From Desulfatitalea sp. BRH_c12 (GTDB lineage Bacteria; Desulfobacterota; Desulfobacteria; Desulfobacterales; Desulfosarcinaceae): 64,000 bases of DNA. The translations under genes were made by a program, and so were the position numbers. The notes below the pieces were generated by a model, which saw nothing but the letters and a program-made list of their open reading frames with translations, was not told where the DNA came from and searched no databases. Position 1 is the stretch's first letter; every line of letters begins with the position of its first letter. Below are positions 1-8,475 of this stretch, in pieces. The DNA lies in contig LADR01000067.1 of assembly GCA_000961655.1 (NCBI GenBank), positions 84,582-148,581 of the forward strand. Direction: 5' to 3'.

Positions 1-737
1 ATCTGCTTTATACCATTTCGCGTGCTCCCGAGCATCGCGCGCCAGGCAACCAGAACTATTGTTGCGATCTGCGCGATCTGGCCCAGGTGCAGGCGGTCAT
101 GAATCGAATCATGCAGGACATTCCTTATGCTTCCTGCAGCGACCTTGTCCTGATCAACAATGCAGGCATGCTCGCCCCGATAGGATTTCTCGAAAACATC
201 GCTGCAGCGCAAATGGAGGCGCATTTGCACGTCAACGTAATGGCGCCTTCGTTGCTCATGTCGGAATTTATCCATCTGTCGAATCAATTGGCGAAATCGG
301 CGACTCAATCGGCGGATCATCTGGCGGACAGATTGCCCTGCCGGCGCCGTATCTTGAATATAACTTCGGGCGCGGCTTCAACCCCCTATGCGGGCTGGTC
401 GGTCTACTGCGCGGGCAAGGCCGCTTTGAACATGATCACGCGGTGTGCGGCCCTCGAACAAAGTGAGGGCCCCGGCGGCGTTTCCATCAGTGCCATTGCG
501 CCGGGGGTTGTGGATACCGATATGCAGGCGCAGATCCGGGCTTCGAACGAGGCTGATTTCCCCGCCCGATCGCGCTTTGTCCAAATGCGGGCTGAAGGGC
601 GCATGCCGACGTCAGCGCAGGTGGCTGCCCTGATCCTGGATTTGGATGGGGATGGTCAGTTTCGTAATGGCGGGATCTACGATCTGCGCGATGCTGTCAA
701 TTGCGATGGCAAACCGTATATTGAAAAAAGGCAATAA
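1..737 (+). CDS. Short-chain dehydrogenase/reductase, 5' end outside window
   Basis: This is the C-terminal part of an NAD(P)-dependent short-chain dehydrogenase. The frame is open from base 3, so the real start and the glycine-rich nucleotide-binding loop lie outside the window. Visible family marks are the NNAG motif (in LINNAG), the structural segment N-ITSGAAS, and the catalytic YxxxK as YCAGK, followed by APGVVDTDM, the usual loop after the active site. The start LLYTISR with later LINNAG resembles the benzil-reductase/sepiapterin-reductase-like branch, but the substrate cannot be told. The GTG at 87 is internal and should not be taken as the start. It ends 28 bp before yqgE on the same strand. 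Confidence 0.85.
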   Translation, partial: LLYTISRAPEHRAPGNQNYCCDLRDLAQVQAVMNRIMQDIPYASCSDLVLINNAGMLAPIGFLENIAAAQMEAHLHVNVMAPSLLMSEFIHLSNQLAKSATQSADHLADRLPCRRRILNITSGAASTPYAGWSVYCAGKAALNMITRCAALEQSEGPGGVSISAIAPGVVDTDMQAQIRASNEADFPARSRFVQMRAEGRMPTSAQVAALILDLDGDGQFRNGGIYDLRDAVNCDGKPYIEKRQ

Positions 738-765
738 AGTTCAAGTATCACTTGAGGTAATTCGA

Positions 766-1326
766 ATGCCTGTCGATTATCTAAAAAGTCATTTCCTGAT
801 GGCCATGCCCGCGTTGCTGGATGTCAACTTTCGGCAATCGGTAACATGCATCTCCGAGCATAACGAAGACGGCGCCATGGGCATCGTGATCAATCAGCGG
901 TATGACGATTTGAACGCCAAAATGATTTTTGAGGAATTGGGCATCGCTTTCAGCGAGGATGCCATGACCATTCCCATCCACATCGGCGGACCTGTGCACA
1001 CCAATGAGCTGTTCGTTCTGCACGGGCCGCCATTGGACTGGGGTGGTAGTCTCATTATCACCGATTATCTTGCCCTGAGCAACTCGCGTGATATCCTTAA
1101 AGCCATTGCGGCAAAAAACGGCCCGCAAAATTATATCATCAGCCTGGGATGCGCAGGGTGGGCGCCCGGTCAGCTGGAATGGGAAGTCAGCCAGAACGCA
1201 TGGCTGGTGACACCGTGCAGCCATGAAATTATTTTCGAGGTGCCGGTTGAAGCGCGCTGGAAAAGGGCTATTCAGAACCTGGGCATCGATCCTGAACAAC
1301 TGTCGGATGCCGCTGGACGCGCATAA
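766..1326 (+). CDS. YqgE/AlgH family protein
   Basis: A 186-residue protein of the YqgE/AlgH family (UPF0301), single-domain proteins of about 185 residues with no settled biochemical role. Typical family features are the start LKSHFLMAMPALLD, the segment GAMGIVINQ, the IHIGGPV loop and the GCAGWAPGQLEWE motif near residues 125-140. The ATG at 766 is preferred over the GTG at 646 because GAGG lies 8 bases upstream and the family N-terminus begins there. The longer reading would run through the end of the upstream dehydrogenase. It may be co-transcribed with that dehydrogenase, 28 bp away. Confidence 0.92.
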   Translation: MPVDYLKSHFLMAMPALLDVNFRQSVTCISEHNEDGAMGIVINQRYDDLNAKMIFEELGIAFSEDAMTIPIHIGGPVHTNELFVLHGPPLDWGGSLIITDYLALSNSRDILKAIAAKNGPQNYIISLGCAGWAPGQLEWEVSQNAWLVTPCSHEIIFEVPVEARWKRAIQNLGIDPEQLSDAAGRA

Positions 1327-1480
1327 GCGTCCTCTGCGGTGCCTTAGGCTGCGGTTGTGCCTTTCTTCTCGATGATCGTCGCCTCGTCCGTGTCGGTTCA
1401 GGTCAAAGCCTAAGACCTGCGATTGCGCATTTCCCTGATAGCCGCCGCTATCAATATGCGGCCGGTGTCGGCATCGGAAA

Positions 1481-1508
1481 AAGAAAAGGGGATGCTTGAC
1501 GCATCCCC
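1481..1508 (-). terminator. Intrinsic terminator of the small cysteine-rich gene
   Basis: Arms GGGGATGC and GCATCCCC (1488-1495 and 1501-1508) enclose a 5-base loop. Read on the minus strand the stem is followed by CTTTTCTTTTT, a clear U-tract. It sits about 35 bp past the stop of the minus-strand gene at 1543-1692. On the plus strand there is no U-tract. Confidence 0.85.
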
Positions 1509-1542
1509 CTCGGTTCCGTTCTTTCAATTAAGCTGAAGGAGG

Positions 1543-1692
1543 CTATTCTTCATCCTCTTTGGTTTTCTGTTTGGGTTTTTTCTTTTTAAGACAAGCTCTG
1601 TCCTTCCTGACAAAAGCGCAAAGTTTGGGATTGTAGTATTCCTTGCAATTTAAGGGATTATATAACGGGCATTCAGGATGTTTTTCGGACAT
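1543..1692 (-). CDS. Small cysteine-rich hypothetical protein
   Basis: A 49-residue protein starting MSEKHPECPLYNP with cysteines spaced C-x7-C-x8-C-x7-C, followed by a lysine-rich tail (CLKKKKPKQK...) and an acidic end. Four regularly spaced cysteines suggest a small metal or iron-sulfur site, but no family is recognised. The inner ATG at 1692 is chosen over the upstream start at 1731 because a purine-rich AGAGGGG lies upstream of it. A convincing Rho-independent terminator follows on the same strand, which supports this as a real gene rather than a chance ORF. Confidence 0.6.
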   Translation of the reverse strand: MSEKHPECPLYNPLNCKEYYNPKLCAFVRKDRACLKKKKPKQKTKEDEE

Positions 1693-1866
1693 GAAGCTTG
1701 GTTCCCCTCTTCCTTTGAATTGCGCAACCACTGGTATTCAATGTGAATAGGATGTTTAAATATCATTAAAGCATAGCATTTACAAGCCATTATATTTTTT
1801 TGGCAGCGCAGCGAGGTCGTTGAAGCCTACCCTTTTTTGTGAATTGCTGCTTCGAACCGAAGGTTT

Positions 1867-1896
1867 TTGACAATCAAGGGCAAGCATTGGTATATC
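1867..1896 (+). promoter_or_regulatory. Candidate sigma-70 promoter for the dynamin-like gene
   Basis: TTGACA at 1867-1872, an 18-base spacer and TATATC at 1891-1896 match a sigma-70 promoter. The 382-bp gap 1693-2074 that holds it has no other gene that I can support. The resulting leader would be about 170 nt. Prediction from consensus only. Confidence 0.4.
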
Positions 1897-2074
1897 GTCC
1901 GACACGGTGACAGCGACCCGCTCATAGCGGTAGCTTCTGGCGATGAATGCCAGCCATCAGCGACCGGAAAAAGCCGATGACTGATAAGCGTTTCCGACCG
2001 ATCCCGGAAGGTACGACGCACAGCGTCATCAAACCCGGAATCTTTGAATCATAACGTATACGGATCCAATCTTC

Positions 2075-4318
2075 ATGGACATTTATCATCAAAACAGGGA
2101 AACCATTCTGTCGGTGAACCGGACAATGGCTGAATTGATCCAAGAGACCAGAACCGTTCTCGATGGAAAATCGTCTGCTTTCGATCATTGGACACATTCA
2201 TGCGACACAATTGCCCGACAACTGCTCGATCATGTCGTGCGGGTCGCCGTGGTGGGGGCCATCAAATCAGGAAAAAGCACCTTGGTGAACGCGCTGCTTA
2301 AAGAGGATCACCTCAAGCGCGGTGCGGGGGTGGTGACATCCATCGTCACGCGCATCCGCCAGGGCGATGCTTTGCGCGCGCGTCTGTTTTTTAAATCGTG
2401 GGATGAGGTAAATGCCGAAATTCAGCAGGCGCTCGTTCTTTTTCCGACCGATGAGTGGCGTGCAGAGCATCAGGGATTCGATATCCGCCGCAGTCAGGAT
2501 CGCCATGACCTGAAGAAGGCCTTGGAGACCTTGGATAAGGCGTTGCGCATCGCCCAGGATAGCCTCAATGCAAACAGTGTCCTGTTAACGTCGTACCTCA
2601 AAGGATACAAACAGGTTCTGGCTTACGTTTCGGCCGAAAACACAACGCGTGAATTCGATGGCGACGCCTTTGCCGAGCATCGTGCATTCGTGAGTGACGA
2701 TGCATTGGCGGTCTATTTAAAAGATATCCAGCTCGAGGTCACCGGCGCTGTGCTGACAAGCAACATCGAAATGGCCGATTGCCAGGGAAGCGATTCTCCT
2801 AATCCGCTGCACCTGGCCATGATCCAGGATTATCTGCTCAAGGCCCATTTGATTGTTTATGTGGTCAGCAGCCGAACCGGATTGCGGCAAGCCGACATTC
2901 GGTTTCTATCGATCATCAAGCGCATGGGCATCGCCGGCAACATGTTGTTTGTGTGCAACTGCGATTTTAACGAGCATGACAATCTGGAGGACCTTCAAGT
3001 TCTTGTTCAGCGAATCCGGGATGAGCTGTCGCTTATTGTCGAAACGCCCTGTCTATTCGCTCTTTCGGCCTTATTTAATCTGTTCAATGCGATCGAAGGC
3101 AAGTTGCCCGAAAAAGATCGCGACCGGCTTCTGCAATGGCGCAAATCCACCGATCTGGCATCGTTTTCCGACCAGGAAACAAAGCGCCTGCAATCGATGC
3201 TGACGCATAAACTCACGCGTGAACGCTCCGTATTGCTGTTGCAGAATCAACTCGAACGTATTGACGTCACGGCCGACGGCCTGCGACAATGGCTGCGCCT
3301 CAACCGCGACCTGCTGCGCAGGGATGCCGGAGACGCCAATCTCATTGCCGAACGGCTCCGTTCCCATCAGAGCCACATGAACCAGGTGCAATCCATGATT
3401 CATAATACCATGGACGGCGCGATACAGAAGCTCGGGCGGGATCTGAAAAAGGAAGTGGACCGTTTTTTTGATCCTTATAGCGGCACTCTGCTCAACAACG
3501 CTGTCGCCTTTGTACGCGACTTCCGCATCGACTTGACCCGTTATCAGGAGCAGTTCGCCAATGCCGGTTTTACCCATATTCTTTACCTGGTCTTTCAGGA
3601 AATGAAACTGGCTGTGGACAGCTACATGGCCGAAAAGGTCAATCCGGAGATCGTCGCTTTTGTCGGGCGCGAGGAAAAACTCCTGCGTGAAAGGCTGCAA
3701 TTGGTCGCCGAACCTTTTGAAGCCATGGTGCGCGACGCTTTGGTGCAATACGAAGATGCCCTGTCGCAGTTCGGTTTGGCGCGCCATTCAGGCGATTGGA
3801 CCCTGCGGATTGATCCGGACCTGGAAGCCGTCAAACAGATGGTTGGGTTAACTTTGCCGCCGGCTGCCGCGGCGATGCGCTACTCGGCCCAGATCAAAAC
3901 CCAGGCTGTTATGCGTCTCGGATTCTATTCCCTCGTGCGCGCCGTGCGTAAGCTGATGCGAAAATCGGTGGGCGCTGAAAAAGATGAAGAGATGCGGGCG
4001 CTCAAAGCCGGGATCCGCAAAATGAAAGAGGAGACCGAACGGTCGATCCTCTATCATTTCAAAGATTACCGTGAGAATATCAAATTCCAGTACATGCAGC
4101 GTCTGGCCGAGTTGGCCGGCAATGCCTTGTATGAAATCCTCACTGAGAGATTCGGCGCTTACGTCGGAGATGTCCGGGACCTGGTGGGTGCGGTGGCCGA
4201 ACGGCGTAGCGACAAAGAGCGCGTGGACAGTGCCCTGGGCTCTATCGAACAAGCGGTTGCCACTCAGCAGGCCAAGCTGGAGACAGTGCGTCTGTCGGTT
4301 GGACCGTGTGCCCAGTGA
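2075..4318 (+). CDS. Dynamin-like GTPase
   Basis: A 747-residue protein with an N-terminal GTPase domain and a long helical remainder, the layout of bacterial dynamin-like proteins (membrane remodelling or fusion GTPases). The P-loop GAIKSGKS is at residues 61-68. A GAGVVTSIVTRI switch I-type threonine region follows. The G3 position reads ADCQGS near residue 235, and the guanine-specificity motif is CNCDF near 295, a variant of the usual TKxD-type motif. Two-thirds of the protein is predicted helical with charged heptads, as in dynamin stalks, with a hydrophobic stretch near MVGLTLPPAAAAM (about residue 590) that could be a membrane paddle. It stands alone rather than in the common tandem pair of bacterial dynamins. 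Confidence 0.82.
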   Translation: MDIYHQNRETILSVNRTMAELIQETRTVLDGKSSAFDHWTHSCDTIARQLLDHVVRVAVVGAIKSGKSTLVNALLKEDHLKRGAGVVTSIVTRIRQGDALRARLFFKSWDEVNAEIQQALVLFPTDEWRAEHQGFDIRRSQDRHDLKKALETLDKALRIAQDSLNANSVLLTSYLKGYKQVLAYVSAENTTREFDGDAFAEHRAFVSDDALAVYLKDIQLEVTGAVLTSNIEMADCQGSDSPNPLHLAMIQDYLLKAHLIVYVVSSRTGLRQADIRFLSIIKRMGIAGNMLFVCNCDFNEHDNLEDLQVLVQRIRDELSLIVETPCLFALSALFNLFNAIEGKLPEKDRDRLLQWRKSTDLASFSDQETKRLQSMLTHKLTRERSVLLLQNQLERIDVTADGLRQWLRLNRDLLRRDAGDANLIAERLRSHQSHMNQVQSMIHNTMDGAIQKLGRDLKKEVDRFFDPYSGTLLNNAVAFVRDFRIDLTRYQEQFANAGFTHILYLVFQEMKLAVDSYMAEKVNPEIVAFVGREEKLLRERLQLVAEPFEAMVRDALVQYEDALSQFGLARHSGDWTLRIDPDLEAVKQMVGLTLPPAAAAMRYSAQIKTQAVMRLGFYSLVRAVRKLMRKSVGAEKDEEMRALKAGIRKMKEETERSILYHFKDYRENIKFQYMQRLAELAGNALYEILTERFGAYVGDVRDLVGAVAERRSDKERVDSALGSIEQAVATQQAKLETVRLSVGPCAQ

Positions 4319-4502
4319 TCCGCTGGCCCGTTGGCATCGGGGCTGCGGGCAGCCGACGAGGTGGACGATATGCCGTCTACAGAGTCATCCGGAAACGGGA
4401 TGAAGGGACATCCCCTTAGAACAGCACCAATGGGCAAAATAGCCCTCGTGCAACCATTTGGTTGCGAGGCTGCTATGTTAGGAAACAAGCTGTGAATCAC
4501 GT

Positions 4503-4539
4503 CCACGGGCAAACGGGCCCACGGGCAAACGGCCCACGG
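4503..4539. repeat. Low-complexity CACGGGCAAAC repeats before parA-like gene
   Basis: The word CCACGGGCAAACGG occurs twice in tandem with a partial third copy, just upstream of the ParA-type gene. Its reverse-complement-like counterpart (CCCGTTGGCCCGTTGG) recurs at the other end of that gene. The function is unknown. Confidence 0.6.
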
Positions 4540-4569
4540 CTTTTCGAATTCAAGCAAGGAGGCGAATAG

Positions 4570-5391
4570 ATGCAGACCTGGACTGTTGCCGTTGCCAATG
4601 AAAAAGGAGGTGTCGGCAAGACTGTGACCGTGATCAACCTGGGAGCCGCCCTGTACCTGTGTAATCAAAAAGTTCTGGTTGTGGACATGGATCCGCAAGC
4701 CAATGCCACCAAAGGGCTCGGCGTGGAAGTACCCGAGAACGCGCCGACTGTGTACGACCTGCTGGACCCGCAAACACGTTTCGTTGCGCGCGATGCCATT
4801 TTGCCAACTGCCTGGGACGGACTGGATGTGCTGCCGTCGCATGTCGATTTGTCGGGTGCGGAGATTGAACTGGCGGACGTGGAAGGCCGCGAGAACCGGC
4901 TCAAGGAAGTTTTGACGGATCTGTCCGGCGACTATGACTATATTCTACTTGATACGCCGCCCAGCCTTTCGCTGCTGACGATTAATGTTTTTTCTTACGC
5001 CCGGCACGTGTTGATCCCATGTCAGACCCATCCGTATGCCTTCGCGGCCATGGAGGAATTGTGCGACACCATCGCGGCGGTCAAGGACGCCATCAATCCG
5101 GATATTTCCATCTTGGGCATCCTGCCGACATTTTTTGATTCGCGGACACGGGTCAGTCAACGCATTCTGAACCTGATGCGCGAAGATGATCGTTACCGCG
5201 ATTTGCTCTTCAAAACCATCGTGCGCGCGAATACGGCCATTATCGAAAGCGCCGATGCACGGCGCCCGGTGGTCTTCTACCGGAAAAGCTGCTACGGCGC
5301 CATCGATTACAATCATGCAGCGGAAGAACTGATGGCAAGGGTTTTGTCGTCCCAGCCCGTTGGCCCGTTGGCCGTTGGGTCGGCCCATTAG
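4570..5391 (+). CDS. ParA/Soj-family ATPase
   Basis: A 273-residue deviant-Walker ATPase. The signature KGGVGKT is at residues 12-18 with the intermolecular lysine K12, followed by VDMDPQANAT, then LLDTPPS near residue 130 and a family-typical GILPTFFDSRTRVS segment. ParA/Soj proteins bind DNA non-specifically as ATP dimers and position chromosomes, plasmids or protein complexes. No parB or other cargo gene is adjacent, so this may be an orphan ParA positioning something else. The start ATG is 5 bases after AAGGAGGCGAATAG. The last dozen residues (QPVGPLAVGSAH) are encoded by the low-complexity repeat that continues past the stop, so the C-terminus has probably been extended by repeat DNA. 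Confidence 0.88.
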   Translation: MQTWTVAVANEKGGVGKTVTVINLGAALYLCNQKVLVVDMDPQANATKGLGVEVPENAPTVYDLLDPQTRFVARDAILPTAWDGLDVLPSHVDLSGAEIELADVEGRENRLKEVLTDLSGDYDYILLDTPPSLSLLTINVFSYARHVLIPCQTHPYAFAAMEELCDTIAAVKDAINPDISILGILPTFFDSRTRVSQRILNLMREDDRYRDLLFKTIVRANTAIIESADARRPVVFYRKSCYGAIDYNHAAEELMARVLSSQPVGPLAVGSAH

Positions 5392-5430
5392 GTCGATAGA
5401 CCCGCTGACCCGTTATGCCCGTTGGGTCGC
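5356..5430. repeat. Low-complexity CCCGTTGGCC repeats after parA-like gene
   Basis: Imperfect tandem words CCCGTTGGC, CCGTTGGGT and CCCGTTATGC start inside the last codons of the ParA-type gene and run about 40 bp past the stop. They mirror, on the opposite strand, the repeats at 4503-4539. Confidence 0.6.
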
Positions 5431-5535
5431 TCGCCGGTTTTTTGGGCGCTCACCCCGGTCGTTTGATGGTGGGCACGCGGTTGATGTGGACGTTCCACTC
5501 CGTCCATGTCGTCTCACATCGTTCAAGTCAGTATT

Positions 5536-5647
5536 CAACTTTCGGGTTCCAAACGCCGATGATGCGGGCGGGTGGTCCGCGCACACGCCATTTCGCTCAA
5601 GTACCACCCGCCCGGCTCACCTCACTACGTGCCAATCCCGAAAGTTG
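5536..5647. repeat. Nested inverted repeat between convergent genes
   Basis: Outer arms CAACTTTCGGG (5536-5546) and CCCGAAAGTTG (5637-5647) are exact complements. Inner arms GCGGGCGGGTGGT (5564-5576) and ACCACCCGCCCG (5603-5614) pair as well. The whole forms a 112-bp extended hairpin between the ParA-type gene and the convergent YcaO gene. It could be a palindromic intergenic repeat or a bidirectional terminator; no U-tract is adjacent. Confidence 0.6.
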
Positions 5648-5675
5648 AGTCAGTAGTTATTCTGGGGCAACGATA

Positions 5676-7403
5676 TTAAAGAAGTTGCGCCAGATGTTCC
5701 CGTGCAAAGTCGATGCCGTTGTCCAGGCTTAGCGCCAATTGATAGTATTCGATCGCTTTGGCTGTGTCGCCCAGTGCACGGTAGTTGACTGCCAGATTGG
5801 CATAATCGATGGCCGAACTGGGATTCAACGCGATGACTCGCTTGAAAATGGCAATGGCCTGTTCGTAGGCTTTTTGTTTGAAGTGGCAAAAGCCTATCAA
5901 ATTGAGTGTGTCGGTCCGTTCGGGATCGATCTTGTCCGCTTTGGTCAGAACCGCGAGCGCTTGTGCATAATGGGCCGTCTCTTTGTGGGCGATCCCAATG
6001 TAGGTATAAATCGCGGCCAGATCTTCGTCGGGCGGTTCAAGGTTCGAGGCCTGGTTCAAATGGGTAATGGCCTGCGCGTAGTCGCCCTGGTTTAAATAAA
6101 CTTGCCCCAGATAGAAGTGGACATAGTATTTGCCGGGCATATCTTTGTTTATCTGGTGCAAGCGGGCCATGGCGGCATCGGCCGGGAAATTTTCCGCGAT
6201 GATCTTGGCGCACATCATGCCCACGCTTGGACAGGCGGCCCTTTCGCGAAATTGGGTGCCCGGAATAATCGAGTAAAAGGCCGGTATGTCTAAAAGGGGA
6301 TGGCGCACATCTACCAGAAAGACGTCCATATTACGGGCGGTCAAAGCGGCGATGCAACGCTCGACTTCGCTCCGGATATTGTTGTCGCTTAGATTGGGCA
6401 GCGCATTCAGGCTAACGCTGCGCCCCGGATGAACGATGTAACCGGCATCATCCGGCCGGCTGAACTTGGGCAGACCGCTGGCCACGTAATTTCCGCCGCT
6501 GTTGAAATCACCGGCCAATTGGGCCACTTCGGTCAATGCGCGGCACAATGCTTTGGTGGCACTGGGCATGGTGCCGGCCGTCCATACGATTTCGCTCTTG
6601 TCGGGGAAAGTGGAAGGATCCCAAGCCAACGCGCCGATGGTGGGAATGCCTGTGCCGAGAGTGAAGTCGGATAGATACAGGTGGATGCCGTTCGCCTGAA
6701 AGCGACCGATCAATTCGCGGGCGACCGGATCCTGGATCGAGTCATCTTCAATGCGCGACACCGGTATGCGATGCCGGCTGACCAGCGCCGACACATGACG
6801 CTCGACCACCTCGCAGATCCCCTGGCAAATGGCCTCTTCATTGCAATTACCGGCTGAGGCCCCGTTGAACTCGTTGATGCTCCAAAACCAGTCAAAGGGC
6901 ACTCTGACAGTGCGCTCCTGTCCGAGTTGGTGAGACCAAGCCCACTGCAGGGGCAGTTCGGCAAAAATTTTGAGTGCGGCCGGTAAGTCATTGGATTGAT
7001 CGGAGACTGATTGCGCAATGGCATCCAAGCTGATGAGAGGGTCCTTGATTGCGCTCATCGGGGCGCGCACGAAGTTGGCAGCGTTGCGATAAAAGCTGAA
7101 AAGGCTGAACCGTTCGCCGAGTTCCATGACGGCGCTGGCCTGCGATTGGGCCGGGGTGGCGCCCTTGCCCATTTGTTTGTAATTACCGATGGCGGCCCGG
7201 GCATCGGGACCGCAAACGCTGAAATATACCGGAATACCGAGGCGCCCGTTGTCGACCCGCGTTATGTTATCAAGTAGTTTTAAGCCGGTATCCGACAGGC
7301 GTTGTTTAAAACGGGCGACGGTCGCCTCGGGTGTCATGATCTTGTCCTGATCATGTTGGTATTTTTTAAAGGCGTCTTTCAGAATGATTGGCTGGGGCTG
7401 CAT
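5676..7403 (-). CDS. YcaO-like ATP-dependent enzyme with C-terminal TPR repeats
   Basis: A 575-residue protein. The N-terminal two-thirds is a YcaO domain. The ATP/Mg-binding glutamate segments appear as QASAVMELGERFS and EAICQGICEVVERH, and the HPG-rich loop leads to LPNLSD. YcaO enzymes phosphorylate amide backbones to make azolines, thioamides or amidines, and E. coli YcaO assists ribosomal S12 methylthiolation. Residues from about 430 to the end form TPR helices (repeated A-x-Y-LG-x-Y pattern), a protein-protein module. No precursor peptide, dehydrogenase or thiotransferase gene is adjacent, so the substrate is unknown. AGGAGC lies upstream of the ATG. It converges with the ParA-type gene. 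Confidence 0.85.
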   Translation of the reverse strand: MQPQPIILKDAFKKYQHDQDKIMTPEATVARFKQRLSDTGLKLLDNITRVDNGRLGIPVYFSVCGPDARAAIGNYKQMGKGATPAQSQASAVMELGERFSLFSFYRNAANFVRAPMSAIKDPLISLDAIAQSVSDQSNDLPAALKIFAELPLQWAWSHQLGQERTVRVPFDWFWSINEFNGASAGNCNEEAICQGICEVVERHVSALVSRHRIPVSRIEDDSIQDPVARELIGRFQANGIHLYLSDFTLGTGIPTIGALAWDPSTFPDKSEIVWTAGTMPSATKALCRALTEVAQLAGDFNSGGNYVASGLPKFSRPDDAGYIVHPGRSVSLNALPNLSDNNIRSEVERCIAALTARNMDVFLVDVRHPLLDIPAFYSIIPGTQFRERAACPSVGMMCAKIIAENFPADAAMARLHQINKDMPGKYYVHFYLGQVYLNQGDYAQAITHLNQASNLEPPDEDLAAIYTYIGIAHKETAHYAQALAVLTKADKIDPERTDTLNLIGFCHFKQKAYEQAIAIFKRVIALNPSSAIDYANLAVNYRALGDTAKAIEYYQLALSLDNGIDFAREHLAQLL

Positions 7404-7712
7404 GATGGTCGTGCTCCTTGGTTCCTATGCTCCGCGTATCATCATGATACGCAATCAAATAGATACCACTCAAAGCGTATCTTTTTGATGAATGTTAATG
7501 ATGAGAATGTCCTAGTGGATTGTTGATTAGGGTATAAGCGCATCACCGCCCGGTTCCCCTGGTTAAATCCGAAGTTAGTCGGCAAACGCAAGGAATGTAT
7601 CGGGATAGCTGTTTGAAATCAACCCCATATTGATTTTTGGCCCCTAGTACGGTAGGAAAGAAGAATCTAATCACCTGAGCACACCCCATCACATTCAACG
7701 TAAGGACCTTCG
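7404..7712. other. Divergent intergenic region between the YcaO gene and hisB
   Basis: A 309-bp gap between divergent genes, AT-richer than its flanks. It must hold the promoters of both genes. I see no RNA gene, convincing ORF or clear repeat in it. Confidence 0.5.
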
Positions 7713-8300
7713 ATGAATCGTTCCGCCGAAATAGAACGAAAGACCAATGAGACGCAAATTCGGGTGAAACTGGACCTGGACGGTAGTGGCCAATATGATG
7801 TTTCCTCGGGTATGGGCTTTTTCGATCACATGCTGACACTGATGAGCGTGCATGGTCTGGTGGATCTGACCGTCCAGGCGGAAGGCGATCTTCAGGTGGA
7901 CTGGCATCACACGGTTGAGGACGTCGGGTTGGTTCTGGGCGAAGCGCTGAGCCGTTCTTTGGGGGATCGCAAGGGCATCTGCCGCTACGGGTATGCGGTC
8001 ATTCCGATGGACGATGCTTTGGCGCAAGTGGCCGTCGATATGTCCAATCGGCCCTATCTAAAACTCAGACTGCCTGCATCCTTGCCGCGACAGAACGATT
8101 TAGACGCTTCTCTGGCCCAGGAGTTTTTTCGTGCGCTGGCATTCAAGGGCGGGATGAACCTGCACATCCATGTCCCCTACGGAGACAACTGGCATCACAT
8201 CATTGAAGCCGTTTTCAAAGGCGTTGGACGTGCGCTACGCCAAGCTGTCGGTTTAGATCAGCGTGCAACCGGAATCCCTTCATCAAAGGGCAGCCTTTAA
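7713..8300 (+). CDS. hisB: Imidazoleglycerol-phosphate dehydratase
   Basis: A 195-residue HisB, the dehydratase of histidine biosynthesis that converts imidazole glycerol phosphate to imidazole acetol phosphate. The length matches the monofunctional enzyme. The manganese-binding histidine motifs are visible: FFDHM at 36-40, HHTVED at 65-70, the reciprocal NWHHIIEA near 165, and the RPYLKL segment between. AAGGA precedes the ATG by 7 bases. The gene stands alone, away from other his genes, between the YcaO gene and a secreted-protein gene. Confidence 0.97.
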   Translation: MNRSAEIERKTNETQIRVKLDLDGSGQYDVSSGMGFFDHMLTLMSVHGLVDLTVQAEGDLQVDWHHTVEDVGLVLGEALSRSLGDRKGICRYGYAVIPMDDALAQVAVDMSNRPYLKLRLPASLPRQNDLDASLAQEFFRALAFKGGMNLHIHVPYGDNWHHIIEAVFKGVGRALRQAVGLDQRATGIPSSKGSL

Positions 8301-8475
8301 TTCCTTTGTTGTTTCGACAGACGTTGCGGATCAGACTCTCATTGACCTCTCCATTGGTTTGGACCATTGAGGCTTAGGCGTTTTCCCACTGGCACTGGAA
8401 AATGGACCCATTTTATTGGGTAAAAACATTATCCGAAACGGGTACGAAGAACGTGCCTCATAGAGGAAGGCCACG

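Noticed and set aside
1827..2197. Minus-strand ORFs overlapping the dynamin gene start
   Set aside because: They have no ribosome-binding site or family similarity, and overlap the start of a well-supported gene.
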